The notes under the pieces are model-generated. The model made no database searches, was not told the origin of the DNA, and saw only the letters and a list, made by a program, of their open reading frames with translations. The position numbers were made by a program, and so were the translations under genes. A DNA stretch of 64,000 nucleotides, from the NCBI GenBank assembly GCA_000531095.1, contig HG799462.1, positions 355,743-419,742 of the forward strand, read 5' to 3'. Within the stretch, counting starts at the first letter, position 1; each line of letters starts with the position of its first letter. Source of the stretch: Gemmata massiliana (lineage in GTDB: Bacteria > Planctomycetota > Planctomycetia > Gemmatales > Gemmataceae). Below are positions 55,396-64,000 of the stretch, piece by piece.

Positions 55396-55416
55396 TCACG
55401 TTCACTAATCGCGGCG

Positions 55417-57450
55417 TTACGCGCTCTGGTACGCGGCTTCGAGGTGCTTCACGTAAGTCGCAGCGTCCGTGAGCGGCGAGTTCGACACCATGTCCCGGAG
55501 GCTGCCGCGGAGGTCGGCGAGGGCGTCGCGCTGGTCGGCCCACGTCGCGGCCAGCGTCACGAGTTGCTCGGGGGTGTCGGCGATGAACTCCGGCAGCCCA
55601 AGGGCGTTCAGTAAGCTCATGCCCTGTCGACCGCGTGCGTCGCGCCCCACAGCCGTCAGCACCGGGACGCCCATCCACAGCGAATCGCACGTCGTTACCG
55701 CGCCACCGTATGGGAACGGGTCGAGCGTCACGTCGAACGGTTGATATGCCTCGAAGTAATCGTTCCCCGAGAGCCGGTACACGAGTTCCAAGCGGTCCGG
55801 AACGACGCCGCGCTGCGTGAACCGGGCGGCGATGTCGGCCGACGAGTTGACCGACTGTCCCACGAGCAGCACCAAACGCGACTTCGGTACGGACTTCAGG
55901 ATTTCGGCCCACGCATCCACACAGGCATCGGACAACTTTCCGGGGTGGTTCAGGCACCCGAACGTAAACGCGCGCCGGCTCGCGGGCGGCGGGGTCGGAG
56001 CGGGGGCGTTGGCCGGCGGGACGTACAGCCAACTGAGATCGGGCAACCGCAGGAGCTTCTCGGTGTACAGCGACTCCGCGCCGGGCGGATCGATCTGCGA
56101 ATCGGTGACGCGGAAGTCCATCGCCCGCATCCCCGTTGTCGCGGGGTAACCGAAGAGGTTGATTTGAACCGGTGCCGGGCCACGTGCGAACACGAGCAGG
56201 CGGTTCCCCGGCCCGTGCCCGTTCAGGTCCACGAGAACGTCGATTTCGTCCGAACGAATGAGCGACGCCGCGCGGTCGTCCGGGAGGTGTACGATCGGCT
56301 TCCACGAATCCGCGAGCCGGCGCAGGCGGTCGTATTCCTCGCCCTGGCGCCCCGTGTTCGGGTACGCGGTGATGTGGAACTGCGTGCGGTCGTGGTGCGT
56401 GAGAAGCGATTCCAGAAACGCGCGCGAGGCACGTGACCGAAACTCACCGAACACGTACCCAATGCGAATCCGACCGGGAGTGTCTTGGTCGCGCTTGTGC
56501 GGGCGCTCCGCGAGTGCAAGCGGGTCCGCGAACGCGGTGGCCCAAGCCACGTGCTCGTCGCGCAACTGTTCCGGTGTGAGCGTCGAGGAGTACAGCAGGT
56601 TACTGAGCAGCGAGCTTTGTGCGATCGGGTTGGGGGCCAGTTCGAGTGCCCGGCGCAGAGCTTCAACCGCTTCTGTTGTGCGGCCGTGTTCACCGAGGCT
56701 CGTCCCCAAATTCGCCCACGCATCCACGAACGCGGGCCGGAGGCGCACGGCATTCTGATATGCGGCCTGAGCGTCGTCCGTGCGACCAGCGGTTTCGTAA
56801 GCCACGCCGAGAGCGTTGTGTGCTTCGGGGTAGTCCGCGCGAAGCGCGACGGCGCGCTCCAAGATCTCGATCGCTTCGTCCGTTTGCCCCGCGGCGGCGA
56901 GGTGAAGCCCCAAGTTGCAGTACCCGCGCGGCGCGTCCGGGAACCGCGAAACGACCTCCCGGAACGCGGCAATCGCCTCGTCCCGGCGCCCGCACCGGGC
57001 GAGCGCGTCGCCGAGCAGGTTCAGCCCGTCGGCCACGTCGGGGGTCACGTTGACGGCGCGCGAAAAGCACTCCACCGCGCGCGGCCAGTCCCCGTCGTCG
57101 CTTACCGCCAGCCCCAAGTTAACGAGCACCAGCGGGGCGTTAGGCGATATGCGCAGCGCGTCCTCGTACAGCGGCACCGCACGAGCCGAACGTCCGGTGC
57201 GCCGGTACAGGTTCCCGAGATTAAAGAGCGTGTTGAGCTGACTGGGATCGGACGCGATCGATTCGAGGTAGAGGCGCTCGGCCTCTTCGGTTTCGCCGCG
57301 GTGGGCGAGGATCGAACCGAGATTGGTCAGGCACGCGGGGTGCCCGGGCAGCGCCTCGAGGAGCTGCCGGTACCCCTGTTCGGCTTCGTCGAGGGCGCCG
57401 CTCTGGTGAGCGGCAACGGTGCGCTGGAACAGGTCTTCCGCTGTGGCCAC
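55417..57450 (-). CDS. TPR plus SPINDLY-type O-GlcNAc-transferase-like glycosyltransferase
   Basis: About 677 residues. Some nine to ten TPR units (about 1-310) precede a glycosyltransferase 41 region (about 330-660: GYVFGEFRSRASRAF, DVLVDLNGHGPGNRLLVFARGPAPVQ in part, LGL/GYPATTGM, DVTLDPFPYGGAVTTCDSLWMGVPVLT in part). It likely transfers a sugar to Ser/Thr of proteins. Start: GTG 57450 follows GGAGGG closely and begins VATAEDLFQR as in relatives; an ATG at 57534 is the alternative. Confidence 0.87.
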   Translation of the reverse strand: MATAEDLFQRTVAAHQSGALDEAEQGYRQLLEALPGHPACLTNLGSILAHRGETEEAERLYLESIASDPSQLNTLFNLGNLYRRTGRSARAVPLYEDALRISPNAPLVLVNLGLAVSDDGDWPRAVECFSRAVNVTPDVADGLNLLGDALARCGRRDEAIAAFREVVSRFPDAPRGYCNLGLHLAAAGQTDEAIEILERAVALRADYPEAHNALGVAYETAGRTDDAQAAYQNAVRLRPAFVDAWANLGTSLGEHGRTTEAVEALRRALELAPNPIAQSSLLSNLLYSSTLTPEQLRDEHVAWATAFADPLALAERPHKRDQDTPGRIRIGYVFGEFRSRASRAFLESLLTHHDRTQFHITAYPNTGRQGEEYDRLRRLADSWKPIVHLPDDRAASLIRSDEIDVLVDLNGHGPGNRLLVFARGPAPVQINLFGYPATTGMRAMDFRVTDSQIDPPGAESLYTEKLLRLPDLSWLYVPPANAPAPTPPPASRRAFTFGCLNHPGKLSDACVDAWAEILKSVPKSRLVLLVGQSVNSSADIAARFTQRGVVPDRLELVYRLSGNDYFEAYQPFDVTLDPFPYGGAVTTCDSLWMGVPVLTAVGRDARGRQGMSLLNALGLPEFIADTPEQLVTLAATWADQRDALADLRGSLRDMVSNSPLTDAATYVKHLEAAYQSA

Positions 57451-57557
57451 TGCTCCCTCCGGGAGCTGGGAAAAGGGCGAGCGGAGAGCCGCGGGCGCGA
57501 ATGGTCGCCCCGCCCCGTGCTTGTTCCGCGTCACCCTTCTCTGTCCTTATTTGCCAA

Positions 57558-57800
57558 CTATTCCGCGACGTAAGGCAACAGCCCCATGAACCGCGCCCGC
57601 TTCACGGCGGTCCCGACCTCGCGCTGGAACGCGGCGCACACCCCGCTCCGCTTGCGGCCGAGCAATTTACCCTGCCCGCTCAGCATTTTCTTGAGGCCGC
57701 TCACGTCCTTATAGTCAACGAACACGGGGCGCGGGCTCCCTTCCTTAGTACAGAACCGGCACTGCCCCTTGCGCGAACAAACCATCTTCTTCCGATTCAT
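57558..57800 (-). CDS. rpsR: 30S ribosomal protein bS18
   Basis: About 80 residues. CSRKGQCRFC gives a zinc-binding-type N-terminus, followed by FVDYKDVSGLKKMLSGQGKL and RSGVCAAFQREV, the bS18 core. The ATG at 57800 is chosen because upstream codons are unlike S18. Unlike most bacteria it is not beside rpsF, ssb or rplI. Confidence 0.93.
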   Translation of the reverse strand: MNRKKMVCSRKGQCRFCTKEGSPRPVFVDYKDVSGLKKMLSGQGKLLGRKRSGVCAAFQREVGTAVKRARFMGLLPYVAE

Positions 57801-58037
57801 TCCACTCCACCCGCCCGTGTGAAACTGTGCCAACAATTCTGGTATTTCGGAAGGAGTCAGGTTAGATGGGAGGCCGGCAACTGTCAACGGAACTCTAAAG
57901 AACGTTGCTCACGCTTCGGAGCAAATCAACAACGCTCGTTATCGGACGTGAAAATGCACCCGGGGACGTGAACAGATTATTCACATCCCCGTTATCGTGA
58001 GAATCGCGCGGTGCTTAGATTAAGGAAGAGCACTCGA

Positions 58038-58466
58038 TCACACACCCAAATCGCGCTTCAAAGAAGAGTACCAGTCACTGAACCAACCGGTGCGCACCTT
58101 GTTGTTCCCGGTGGACTCCATGACCTGCACCACCATCTTCTTCAGCTCGCGGTCGGTCTTCTTGCCTTGGGCCGCGCGCTTGACGTTCCCGAAGATGAGG
58201 TCGAATTCCTGCTGGTCGATCTTTCCGTCGTTCGCCGCAGCGGTCGCGAGTTGGTCCTCGATCTGCTTGAGGATGCGCGACTCCAGCACGTAACTGAACT
58301 CGTCGCACACCTGCCCCAGCGCGACCAGCGCGCTCTCGACGGTGACGCCCAGCTCGATGGCGATGCGGACGATCTCGCGCTCCTCGTTCCGATCGATGTA
58401 CTTGTCGTCGTAAGCGCGGGCCTTGATCTCGTTGACGATCCGCTTCTTGGTGTCGTCGGGTGACAT
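58038..58466 (-). CDS. hypothetical acidic helical protein
   Basis: About 142 residues, helical. The segment AANDGKIDQQEFDLIF resembles a TerB- or EF-hand-like loop. The N-terminal KARAYDDKYIDRNEEREIV is a second similar acidic loop, suggesting a duplicated helical domain. It is soluble, with no signal peptide. It precedes rpsR on the same strand but is separated by about 240 bases. Confidence 0.7.
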   Translation of the reverse strand: MSPDDTKKRIVNEIKARAYDDKYIDRNEEREIVRIAIELGVTVESALVALGQVCDEFSYVLESRILKQIEDQLATAAANDGKIDQQEFDLIFGNVKRAAQGKKTDRELKKMVVQVMESTGNNKVRTGWFSDWYSSLKRDLGV

Positions 58467-58634
58467 GGTGGGTCTCCTGCGTCGGCCGGCCGGGGTTCGG
58501 GCGGGGCTACGACCCGCGTACCTGATGTTCGTTGCACCGCGCGCGATCTTGGCGCGTGTGCGTGCCCGAATTTTAGCCGCCCGCGTGCGACCCGCAATCA
58601 CGGATTTCGCCGAACCAACGCATCCCACGAACCG

Positions 58635-59045
58635 TCACGACTTCTTCTTTTTCTTCTTCCGTTCCGGCTTGTCGGTACCCCCCGCGACGGTAACTGGTAC
58701 GTCGGCCGTGGGCGGCTCGCCGTTCTCGGACGCCTCGGTTGTCAAAGCACCCTCAAGAGCCGCTTCCAAGAGTTTCTTTTTCTTCTTGCCCTTCTTCCCC
58801 TTCTTGGGCGGGAACGTGCCTTCCGGCGGTGGGGTCAGGTCTTCGATGAGTTGACCGGGCTTCACACCCAGCGCCCCCGCTAGAGCTAGGATCGTGCTCG
58901 CACGCGGGTCGGCCTTCCGCCCTTGCTCCATCTTCGTAATCAGCGACAGACTCAGATCGGCCCGGTCCGCGACCTGCTGTTGCGATAAACTCGCTGCCGC
59001 CCGCAAGGTTTGCAACCGGTACGCGATATTCTTAGACAACCCCAT
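58635..59045 (-). CDS. XRE-family HTH regulator with lysine-rich tail
   Basis: 136 residues. The N-terminal HTH (LRAAASLSQQQVADRADLS in part, LITKMEQGRKADPRASTI) is a canonical Cro/XRE DNA-binding domain (about 8-65). The rest is low complexity, with two lysine clusters (KKGKKGKKKKK and a terminal RKKKKKKS), probably aiding non-specific DNA or RNA binding. No partner toxin is seen next to it. Confidence 0.85.
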   Translation of the reverse strand: MGLSKNIAYRLQTLRAAASLSQQQVADRADLSLSLITKMEQGRKADPRASTILALAGALGVKPGQLIEDLTPPPEGTFPPKKGKKGKKKKKLLEAALEGALTTEASENGEPPTADVPVTVAGGTDKPERKKKKKKS

Positions 59046-59174
59046 AACGGAGCCTCTGGAAATTGTGTAGGAATTGTGTAGGCGCAGAAATGATAGCAAC
59101 ATCACAGGTGGCACTCAAGTGCCACTTGTGATTTTTGCCACGCGCGAATTAATCGAACCCAGATACCTAAGTCA

Positions 59175-59906
59175 CTATTCCCCAAGTGATTCGAGCGCCC
59201 GGACGGTTTCGTGCAGGTCGAGATTGGGGTTAATTTCGAGCGCTTGGCGGAAGGCACGGAGGGCCGCGCGGGGGCGATTCAGCTTCAAATGGCACTGCCC
59301 CATTCCAGCCGCAGCGCCAAAGTGGTGCGGGTTCAAGCGCAGAACTGTTTCACAGTCCTCAATGGCCCGTGCGAACTCCCCACGTTTGAAGAACCAGATC
59401 GCGCGCTGGTTGTGGACCTCGGCGAACTTCGGGGCCTCTTGCAGAAGGCTCTCCAGTTCCGCACGGGCCTTCGCCGGGTCGGATTCGCGAACGGCATCTT
59501 GGAGGCGCTGAGTTTGTTCTTCGGTCCCCTCGCGGAACCAGAGTTCCCAGAGCGAATCCGTGGCGAAGTGCCGCACGAGCGGGTCTTCGTCCCGCAAGGC
59601 GGTCGCCGCTGTCGGGACCGACTCGGACGTGCCGATCAGCCCGATCGCACGCGCCGCGGCCCGGCGCGCGTTCACCGCACCCGTCATCAGAAGGCGCTGG
59701 AGCGTGCCCTCGGTGTAGTGCTCGCGGGCGGCATCGCGGAACTCACGCAGCGCCCCCTGAGCACCCGCCGTCCACAAGTCCTCGTCGTCTCCCAGGCGAA
59801 ATTCCGGCAACCGATCGTACAGTTCCACCAAAAACGGAACGGACACGGCGCAGCCCTCGCACACACGGACCTCAAGCCACTCTAGTGTACGCGGGGTGTG
59901 AACCAC
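59175..59906 (-). CDS. HEAT/TPR repeat protein
   Basis: About 243 residues from GTG 59906, which follows an AGGGG element; the open frame reaches 60032 but overlaps the divergent gene. HEAT-like motif: ARRAAARAIGLIGTSESVP then DPLVRHFATDSLWEL. TPR units follow at about 155-235 (AEVHNQRAIWFFKRGEFARA in part; GAAAGMGQCHLKLNRPRAA). Function unknown; probably protein binding. Confidence 0.75.
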   Translation of the reverse strand: MVHTPRTLEWLEVRVCEGCAVSVPFLVELYDRLPEFRLGDDEDLWTAGAQGALREFRDAAREHYTEGTLQRLLMTGAVNARRAAARAIGLIGTSESVPTAATALRDEDPLVRHFATDSLWELWFREGTEEQTQRLQDAVRESDPAKARAELESLLQEAPKFAEVHNQRAIWFFKRGEFARAIEDCETVLRLNPHHFGAAAGMGQCHLKLNRPRAALRAFRQALEINPNLDLHETVRALESLGE

Positions 59907-60010
59907 AACGTCCCCTGCCGTGAATTGCGAGTCGGCGATTGACGGGCTGGCCGTATTACGGTTAACTGACAAAGCGAATATCCCCTCTCCGACCCAACTC
60001 GCGCCCAACC

Positions 60011-60970
60011 ATGACACCCGACCCCGTCGCACCTAGTCCGCAGCGCAAGAAGCGCAAATGGCTCATCGCGGGTCTCCTGATTCTCGCGCTGAGTGGCTGG
60101 GCCGTAGCCCTCTTCGTGTATGTGCGTGCGCCGAGGCCGGCGCCCGAAGGCCCCGGGGCCACGGTCGTGTTCCACATCAGCCGCACTCCACCCGCCGTTC
60201 TTCCGGGACAGGTCGTATCCGACCCGAACGAATTCGAGTCCTACCGCCAAGCTCAAGCAGCCATGATCCGCCGGCGCCTGACCCTGAATCAGGTTCTAAA
60301 AGACGAAAAGGTCGCGAACCTTTCTGTGGTCAGAAAGCAGAATGACCCCTTGGCTTGGCTCCACGACAACCTCCGCGTGTCGTTCGATTTGTCCCCGGAG
60401 TACATGCGCGTAGAACTGGACGGCGAAGACGCAGGCGAACACAGAGTTCTACTCGATGTTCTTGCGAAGGCCTATTTGCAGGACATCGACGAGCGCTACC
60501 AGGGAGCGCAGCGAGCGCGCCTGAACAAGCTGGAGGAAGTACACCGGAGCTACAGGAGCGAGACGGAGAAAAATCACCGCCGGCTCGACACAATTGCGTC
60601 GGCACTCGGAACAAAGGATGGAGCAACTTTGGCCGTTCTCGATTCCTTGCACCGGGACGAGCTGCGAACCGCGACGCGCGATTTGCAAGTCCTTCAAGAG
60701 CAACTCACACTTCTTCCGGCGGACTCTCCCGAAGCCAAGAACGTACACACACGGCTCGAAGTCGCAAAAACGCGATTAGAATCTGTCCGCAATCAAATTA
60801 GCAGATCCAACGATTACCGAACGGAATTAGAGAGCATCCAGCGCGCGACTCAGAGCGTGGAACGTCTCACGGAAAAGATCGTAGACGAAATCGAAAAGAT
60901 CAAAATCAACCTTGGTGCCCCCCCGCGCGTTACGCTAACAGAAGAAGCGTTCATTCGCCCGCGCCGGTAG
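60011..60970 (+). CDS. Wzz/GumC-like membrane coiled-coil protein
   Basis: 319 residues. A basic N-terminus is followed by one membrane helix (about 18-40). Next is a periplasmic alpha/beta part resembling the Wzz base domain (ATVVFHISRTPP to LRVSFDLSPEYMRV, about 50-140), then a long coiled coil (about 155-300). The second Wzz membrane helix and a tyrosine-kinase domain are absent. It may regulate polysaccharide chains or be a single-pass relative. Confidence 0.72.
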   Translation: MTPDPVAPSPQRKKRKWLIAGLLILALSGWAVALFVYVRAPRPAPEGPGATVVFHISRTPPAVLPGQVVSDPNEFESYRQAQAAMIRRRLTLNQVLKDEKVANLSVVRKQNDPLAWLHDNLRVSFDLSPEYMRVELDGEDAGEHRVLLDVLAKAYLQDIDERYQGAQRARLNKLEEVHRSYRSETEKNHRRLDTIASALGTKDGATLAVLDSLHRDELRTATRDLQVLQEQLTLLPADSPEAKNVHTRLEVAKTRLESVRNQISRSNDYRTELESIQRATQSVERLTEKIVDEIEKIKINLGAPPRVTLTEEAFIRPRR

Positions 60971-60981
60971 CCGCTTCAAAA

Positions 60982-61013
60982 CACCAGCGGCCGAGGTTCC
61001 CCGGCCGCTGGTG
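60982..61013. terminator. bidirectional intrinsic terminator
   Basis: A 12-bp stem CACCAGCGGCCG/CGGCCGCTGGTG with an 8-base loop; on the minus strand TTTT follows. It separates the convergent Wzz-like and peroxiredoxin genes. Confidence 0.8.
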
Positions 61014-61035
61014 CGTTACCTGATGTCTCGCCCGC

Positions 61036-61596
61036 TTATTTCAGCGTCTTCACGAACTCCAGCACTTCTTGCGGGTGGTCCTTCGGGGTCACCTTCTCGT
61101 AGATCTTGGCGATCTTCCCGGCCTTGTCGACCACGAACGTGATCCGCTTCGGGGTCGTTCCGCCGGCCTTACCGAGGACTCCGAGTTCCTTGATGAGCTT
61201 CAGGTCGGTGTCGGCCAGGAGCGGCATCGGCAGCTTTTCCTTGTCGATGAACTCCTGCTGCTTCGCCACGGTGTCACCGCTCGCGCCGAGGAGCACCACG
61301 TTCTCCGGGAGCTTGTTCTCCTTCATCAGGTCGCGGAACCCGCACGATTCGACCGTGCACCCCGGGGTCAGGGCCTTCGGGTAGAAGAAGACGACGACCG
61401 TCTTACCCTTCAGGTCGGCGATGGAAACGGTCTTCGCGTCCTTCTTCACCTTGTCGATCTGGGCCGCGGCCAGCGGCACATCGGGGAACTGGTCTCCGAC
61501 CTTCACCTTCAGAGTGGTGTCGTCAGCGCTCATAGCGGGTACAGCCATTAGACAGACGATCGCCGCAGCGACGATCTTGGTAGCGAAACGCGACAT
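61036..61596 (-). CDS. exported peroxiredoxin, BCP/PrxQ type
   Basis: 186 residues with a signal peptide (MSRFATKIVAAAIVCLMAVP in part, ending MSA). The active site ALTPGCTVESCGFRD has peroxidatic C80 and nearby C85, the PrxQ alpha2 arrangement. It probably reduces peroxides in the periplasm; the reductant partner is unknown. It is co-directional with nothing nearby and terminated by 60982-61013. Confidence 0.92.
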   Translation of the reverse strand: MSRFATKIVAAAIVCLMAVPAMSADDTTLKVKVGDQFPDVPLAAAQIDKVKKDAKTVSIADLKGKTVVVFFYPKALTPGCTVESCGFRDLMKENKLPENVVLLGASGDTVAKQQEFIDKEKLPMPLLADTDLKLIKELGVLGKAGGTTPKRITFVVDKAGKIAKIYEKVTPKDHPQEVLEFVKTLK

Positions 61597-61943
61597 AGTG
61601 CCTCCGGGTCGGATCGAAACGGGGGACGGGCGTTCGGCGGGACCGCGCCATTCTCGACACCCTCCCAGTTGGCGGCAAGGGGCGGGTTCCGGTTTCGGGT
61701 CCGTGGCGCGACAATTCGCCCGAACCCTTTCCCGAACGGGAAGGCTCTATTACCAAAGAGTTATCGCGAAATCGGAAACCCCGTTGACGACGTTAAGACC
61801 ACGGGTTAAGAGTTATGTGTTAAGGGTTATGCGGAACGGACCGCAAGTGCGGCCCTCGCGGAACCCCGCCACTGGTAACAGGAGTTACGGCAATCCCACC
61901 ATTCGATCGTAGTAATGCTCCCCGCGGCCCCGCCGGCCCGCGC
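61597..61943. promoter_or_regulatory. infC upstream region with direct repeat
   Basis: About 350 bases without a gene. Two 13-base direct repeats differing by one base, GTTAAGAGTTATG at 61805-61817 and GTTAAGGGTTATG at 61819-61831, are placed 14 bases apart, upstream of the IF-3 gene. They may be regulatory; no clear promoter is assigned. Confidence 0.35.
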
Positions 61944-62588
61944 ATGAACGAACAAATCCGCATTACCCCCATTCGCCTCATCGGTGCCGAGGGCGAGGCG
62001 CACGGCATCGTGCCCACCGCGCAGGCCCTCGAAATGGCCCGCGAAGCCGGCTTGGACCTCGTCGAAGTGGCCGACAAGGAGCGGCCACCGGTGTGCAAGA
62101 TCATGGACTACGGGAAGTTCAAATACGCCCAGTCCAAGAAGAGCCACCAGAAGACGCACCAACAGAAGCTCAAAGAGATTCGCGTTCGCCCCAAGACCGG
62201 CGACCACGACATCCAAACGAAGATCAACCAGGCCCGTCAGTTCCTCGAGCACAACGACAAAGTGCAAGTGAACGTGCTGTTCCGCGGGCGCGAGATGCAG
62301 CACATCGAGGAAGGTCAGCGGGTAATGAACCAGGTGCTCGAAGCGCTGCAAAACGACTGCAAGCTCGAGACGCCGGCGAAGATGGAAGGCAAGCGCATGG
62401 TCGCGCTCCTGGCCCCCAAGAGCAGCGGGCCGGAAAAGGGCGGCAACCAGGGCGCGCCCAAGCCCAAACCGAAGCCCGCACCGGCCCAGGCCGTTGGAGC
62501 CGCCGCCCCCGCGCCCAAGCCCCAGGCGCCCGCGGCAGTTACCAGCGCAGCACCCGCCGCGAAGCCGCCGGTCCCGCCTAAAGCATGA
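61944..62588 (+). CDS. infC: translation initiation factor IF-3
   Basis: 214 residues with the N-domain [20 protein letters not shown] (in part), the linker [15 protein letters not shown], and C-domain [17 protein letters not shown] and [11 protein letters not shown]. The C-terminal 45 residues are an added Lys/Pro/Ala-rich tail. The assigned start is ATG; in many bacteria infC uses AUU, and here an in-frame ATC or other codon upstream is possible. rpmI and rplT, the usual neighbours, are absent. A convergent gene follows. Confidence 0.93.
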   Translation: MNEQIRITPIRLIGAEGEAHGIVPTAQALEMAREAGLDLVEVADKERPPVCKIMDYGKFKYAQSKKSHQKTHQQKLKEIRVRPKTGDHDIQTKINQARQFLEHNDKVQVNVLFRGREMQHIEEGQRVMNQVLEALQNDCKLETPAKMEGKRMVALLAPKSSGPEKGGNQGAPKPKPKPAPAQAVGAAAPAPKPQAPAAVTSAAPAAKPPVPPKA

Positions 62589-62664
62589 ATTCGGCCGCCC
62601 GCGTCCGATCGCATCGTAAAGCGTAGTTCCGGGTGGTCCCGGCCCCCGGAACTGTGTCCCCAAA

Positions 62665-64000
62665 TCACTTCTGTCCCGCAACACGCAGCGTTTCCGGCCA
62701 CGGCCAAACCGCGATCGTAGTACCGTGCTCCGAGCGGCCGGTGTTGTACGCTACCGCCAGCGCCTCACCACCGGGCGAGAACTCGATCTGACCGCCGCGC
62801 CATGACAGATCTTCCAACACCGCCCGCACGAACCCCAGCGATTTCCCGTTCGAGACGTCCCAGAACCCGATCCACCCGTGTTCCGCCTCGGCCGTGATCG
62901 CGTACAGCCCATCCGGACTGTACGCCAGATTCGTCGGTTGGTGCCAGTCAGGGATTTTCAGATCGACCGTCGGCCCGCCCGCCAACGGCACGTGTCGCAC
63001 CAGGACGCGGGACGGATAGTACGATTGGCGCCGAACCAACACGGCCGTCCCGTCGGGCGTAATCGCGAATTCCGTTGTTGCGTTGAACCCGCTCGGGAAC
63101 CCGTCAAAGGCATCGCGCCGGACCGCGTCCGAAGTTCCGCGCTCCACGTTCAGAACCTTCAGCTCACCGTTATACTTCATTCCTAACAGGCGCGAGCCGT
63201 CCGAGTTGTACCGGAGCGACGCGAAATCCTCGAACGCCGTCCGCCGCGTGTACTGCGGGTGTGCCGCGGTGAGGTCCGCGGTGTACGCTTGCTGATACGC
63301 AAGTAGCGTGAGGCGCGCCCCATTGGGGGCGAGAGCCCCGCGCCCCCAAATGTTCCGACTGTTAAGCACGATGTCGAGGTCACGGGCACCGGGCTGCCAT
63401 CGATATACAGCGCCGTTGTGGAGTACGATCACCGCACCGGTCGCGGTCGTCGCCATCCCGATCACGAGATTGCCGAGCTTCCGCTTCCCGACTTCTTCCG
63501 TTCCGTCGGCCCGATTCACGGCGCGGAACGCGCCGGACAGGTGCTGCCCGATCAGTTGGCTCCCGTCCGGGCTGAACCCGAACTGTGACAGGTGCGACGA
63601 CCACTCGCTGAACTGCCCGAACCCGCCGAGCGCGGTGCCACCGTCCGCGCGCCGGTCGAAGCACGGCCCGCAGGTGTCACCCATCCACCCGAGCGATTCC
63701 GGGCTGCCGACCGCACCGCACCGGCACACCGCAATGTACCGCTCCCCGTCGTTCTTTTCGCGCACGCCGAGCACGGCCTCCGGGTACACGTGCCACCACG
63801 GGGGCAGCGAGCGCAGTTCGACCTCGCGGCGCATGCGCGCGAACCGGTGCCGCGTGCGCCCGATGACCCGAACGTGCTTGCGCCCGGCCGGGTCGGTCCA
63901 CCACGCGGCGATCACCTCCGGCACCGCGCGCCCGCCCCGGCACGACCGGCGCCGGCCCTCCGGCCCGCTCCGGAGCACGTCTTGCGCGAACCGACCCCAG
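62665..64000 (-). CDS. WD40-like propeller protein, 5' end at or beyond window edge
   Basis: At least 437 residues. The N-terminal part (about 25-75) holds WWTDPAGRKHVRVIG, then a CRCGAV...CGPC zinc-binding pair. The rest is a beta-propeller with blades such as SQFGFSPDGSQLIG, LRYNSDGSRLLGMKY and LAYSPDGLYAITAE. The frame stays open to 64000 (RFAQDV before the GTG at 63978), so the true start may lie outside. Function unknown; similar propeller proteins are abundant in Gemmata-like genomes. Confidence 0.75.
   Translation of the reverse strand, partial: WGRFAQDVLRSGPEGRRRSCRGGRAVPEVIAAWWTDPAGRKHVRVIGRTRHRFARMRREVELRSLPPWWHVYPEAVLGVREKNDGERYIAVCRCGAVGSPESLGWMGDTCGPCFDRRADGGTALGGFGQFSEWSSHLSQFGFSPDGSQLIGQHLSGAFRAVNRADGTEEVGKRKLGNLVIGMATTATGAVIVLHNGAVYRWQPGARDLDIVLNSRNIWGRGALAPNGARLTLLAYQQAYTADLTAAHPQYTRRTAFEDFASLRYNSDGSRLLGMKYNGELKVLNVERGTSDAVRRDAFDGFPSGFNATTEFAITPDGTAVLVRRQSYYPSRVLVRHVPLAGGPTVDLKIPDWHQPTNLAYSPDGLYAITAEAEHGWIGFWDVSNGKSLGFVRAVLEDLSWRGGQIEFSPGGEALAVAYNTGRSEHGTTIAVWPWPETLRVAGQK

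Noticed and set aside
55322..56305. 327-codon minus-strand frame inside the glycosyltransferase
   Set aside because: It is out of frame with the GT41 motifs and Arg-rich; a shadow.

Overview
The window is about 64 kb of GC-rich bacterial chromosome that looks like a member of the Gemmataceae (Planctomycetes, Gemmata-like). Supporting traits are an ECF sigma factor beside a kinase/WD40 receptor, two cysteine-rich YTV-type wall proteins, a DUF1559-like pseudopilin protein, futalosine-pathway menaquinone genes, very large TPR proteins, and housekeeping genes (rsmH, rpsR, infC, rsgA) scattered outside their usual clusters. No rRNA, tRNA, CRISPR array or insertion sequence was recognised.

Layout. 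1-9 kb: kinase/WD40 receptor and its sigma factor, an HD-Pnk type nucleic-acid end-healing enzyme, an orphan ABC ATPase, a short-chain dehydrogenase and two small unknown proteins. 9-15.7 kb: a roughly 1,974-residue TPR protein followed by a lone receiver protein. 15.7-28 kb: a TIGR01777 epimerase, a membrane protein, an unusual repeat/hairpin region (17.37-17.96 kb), a secreted repeat protein with a cyclophilin domain, a PQQ-propeller protein, a MarR regulator, a HEAT-repeat protein and a thioredoxin. 28-37.5 kb: YTV protein, mqnA-mqnC, ABC ATPase, serine hydrolase, pseudopilin-like protein and RsmH. 37.5-43 kb: small membrane proteins, a ferredoxin, a BON-domain protein cut by a sequencing-linker artefact, a frameshifted sugar phosphate isomerase and a degenerate alpha/beta hydrolase. 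43-57.5 kb: two secreted proteins (one a metalloprotease/thioredoxin-fold fusion), a second YTV protein with an in-frame amber codon, lactate permease, a DUF6807-type protein, RsgA, a lipoprotein, a truncated Gfo/Idh/MocA gene and a SPINDLY-type TPR glycosyltransferase. 57.5-64 kb: bS18, an XRE regulator, a Wzz-like protein, a peroxiredoxin, IF-3 and a propeller protein running to the window edge.

Two layers stand out. Biologically, the 17.37-17.96 kb interval carries at least 17 copies of TCGCCC with spacings that are not multiples of three. Three strong hairpins there show (T)CGCCCA in their loops, and the last is followed by a T-rich tract. It is a candidate motif-decoy RNA or protein-binding array. 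Large palindromes, some sharing sequence with each other, fill many intergenic gaps. Technically, positions 40659-40700 match a loxP-type mate-pair linker with one mismatch, and several genes are broken at short homopolymers. Some apparent pseudogenes here are therefore probably assembly or base-calling errors.
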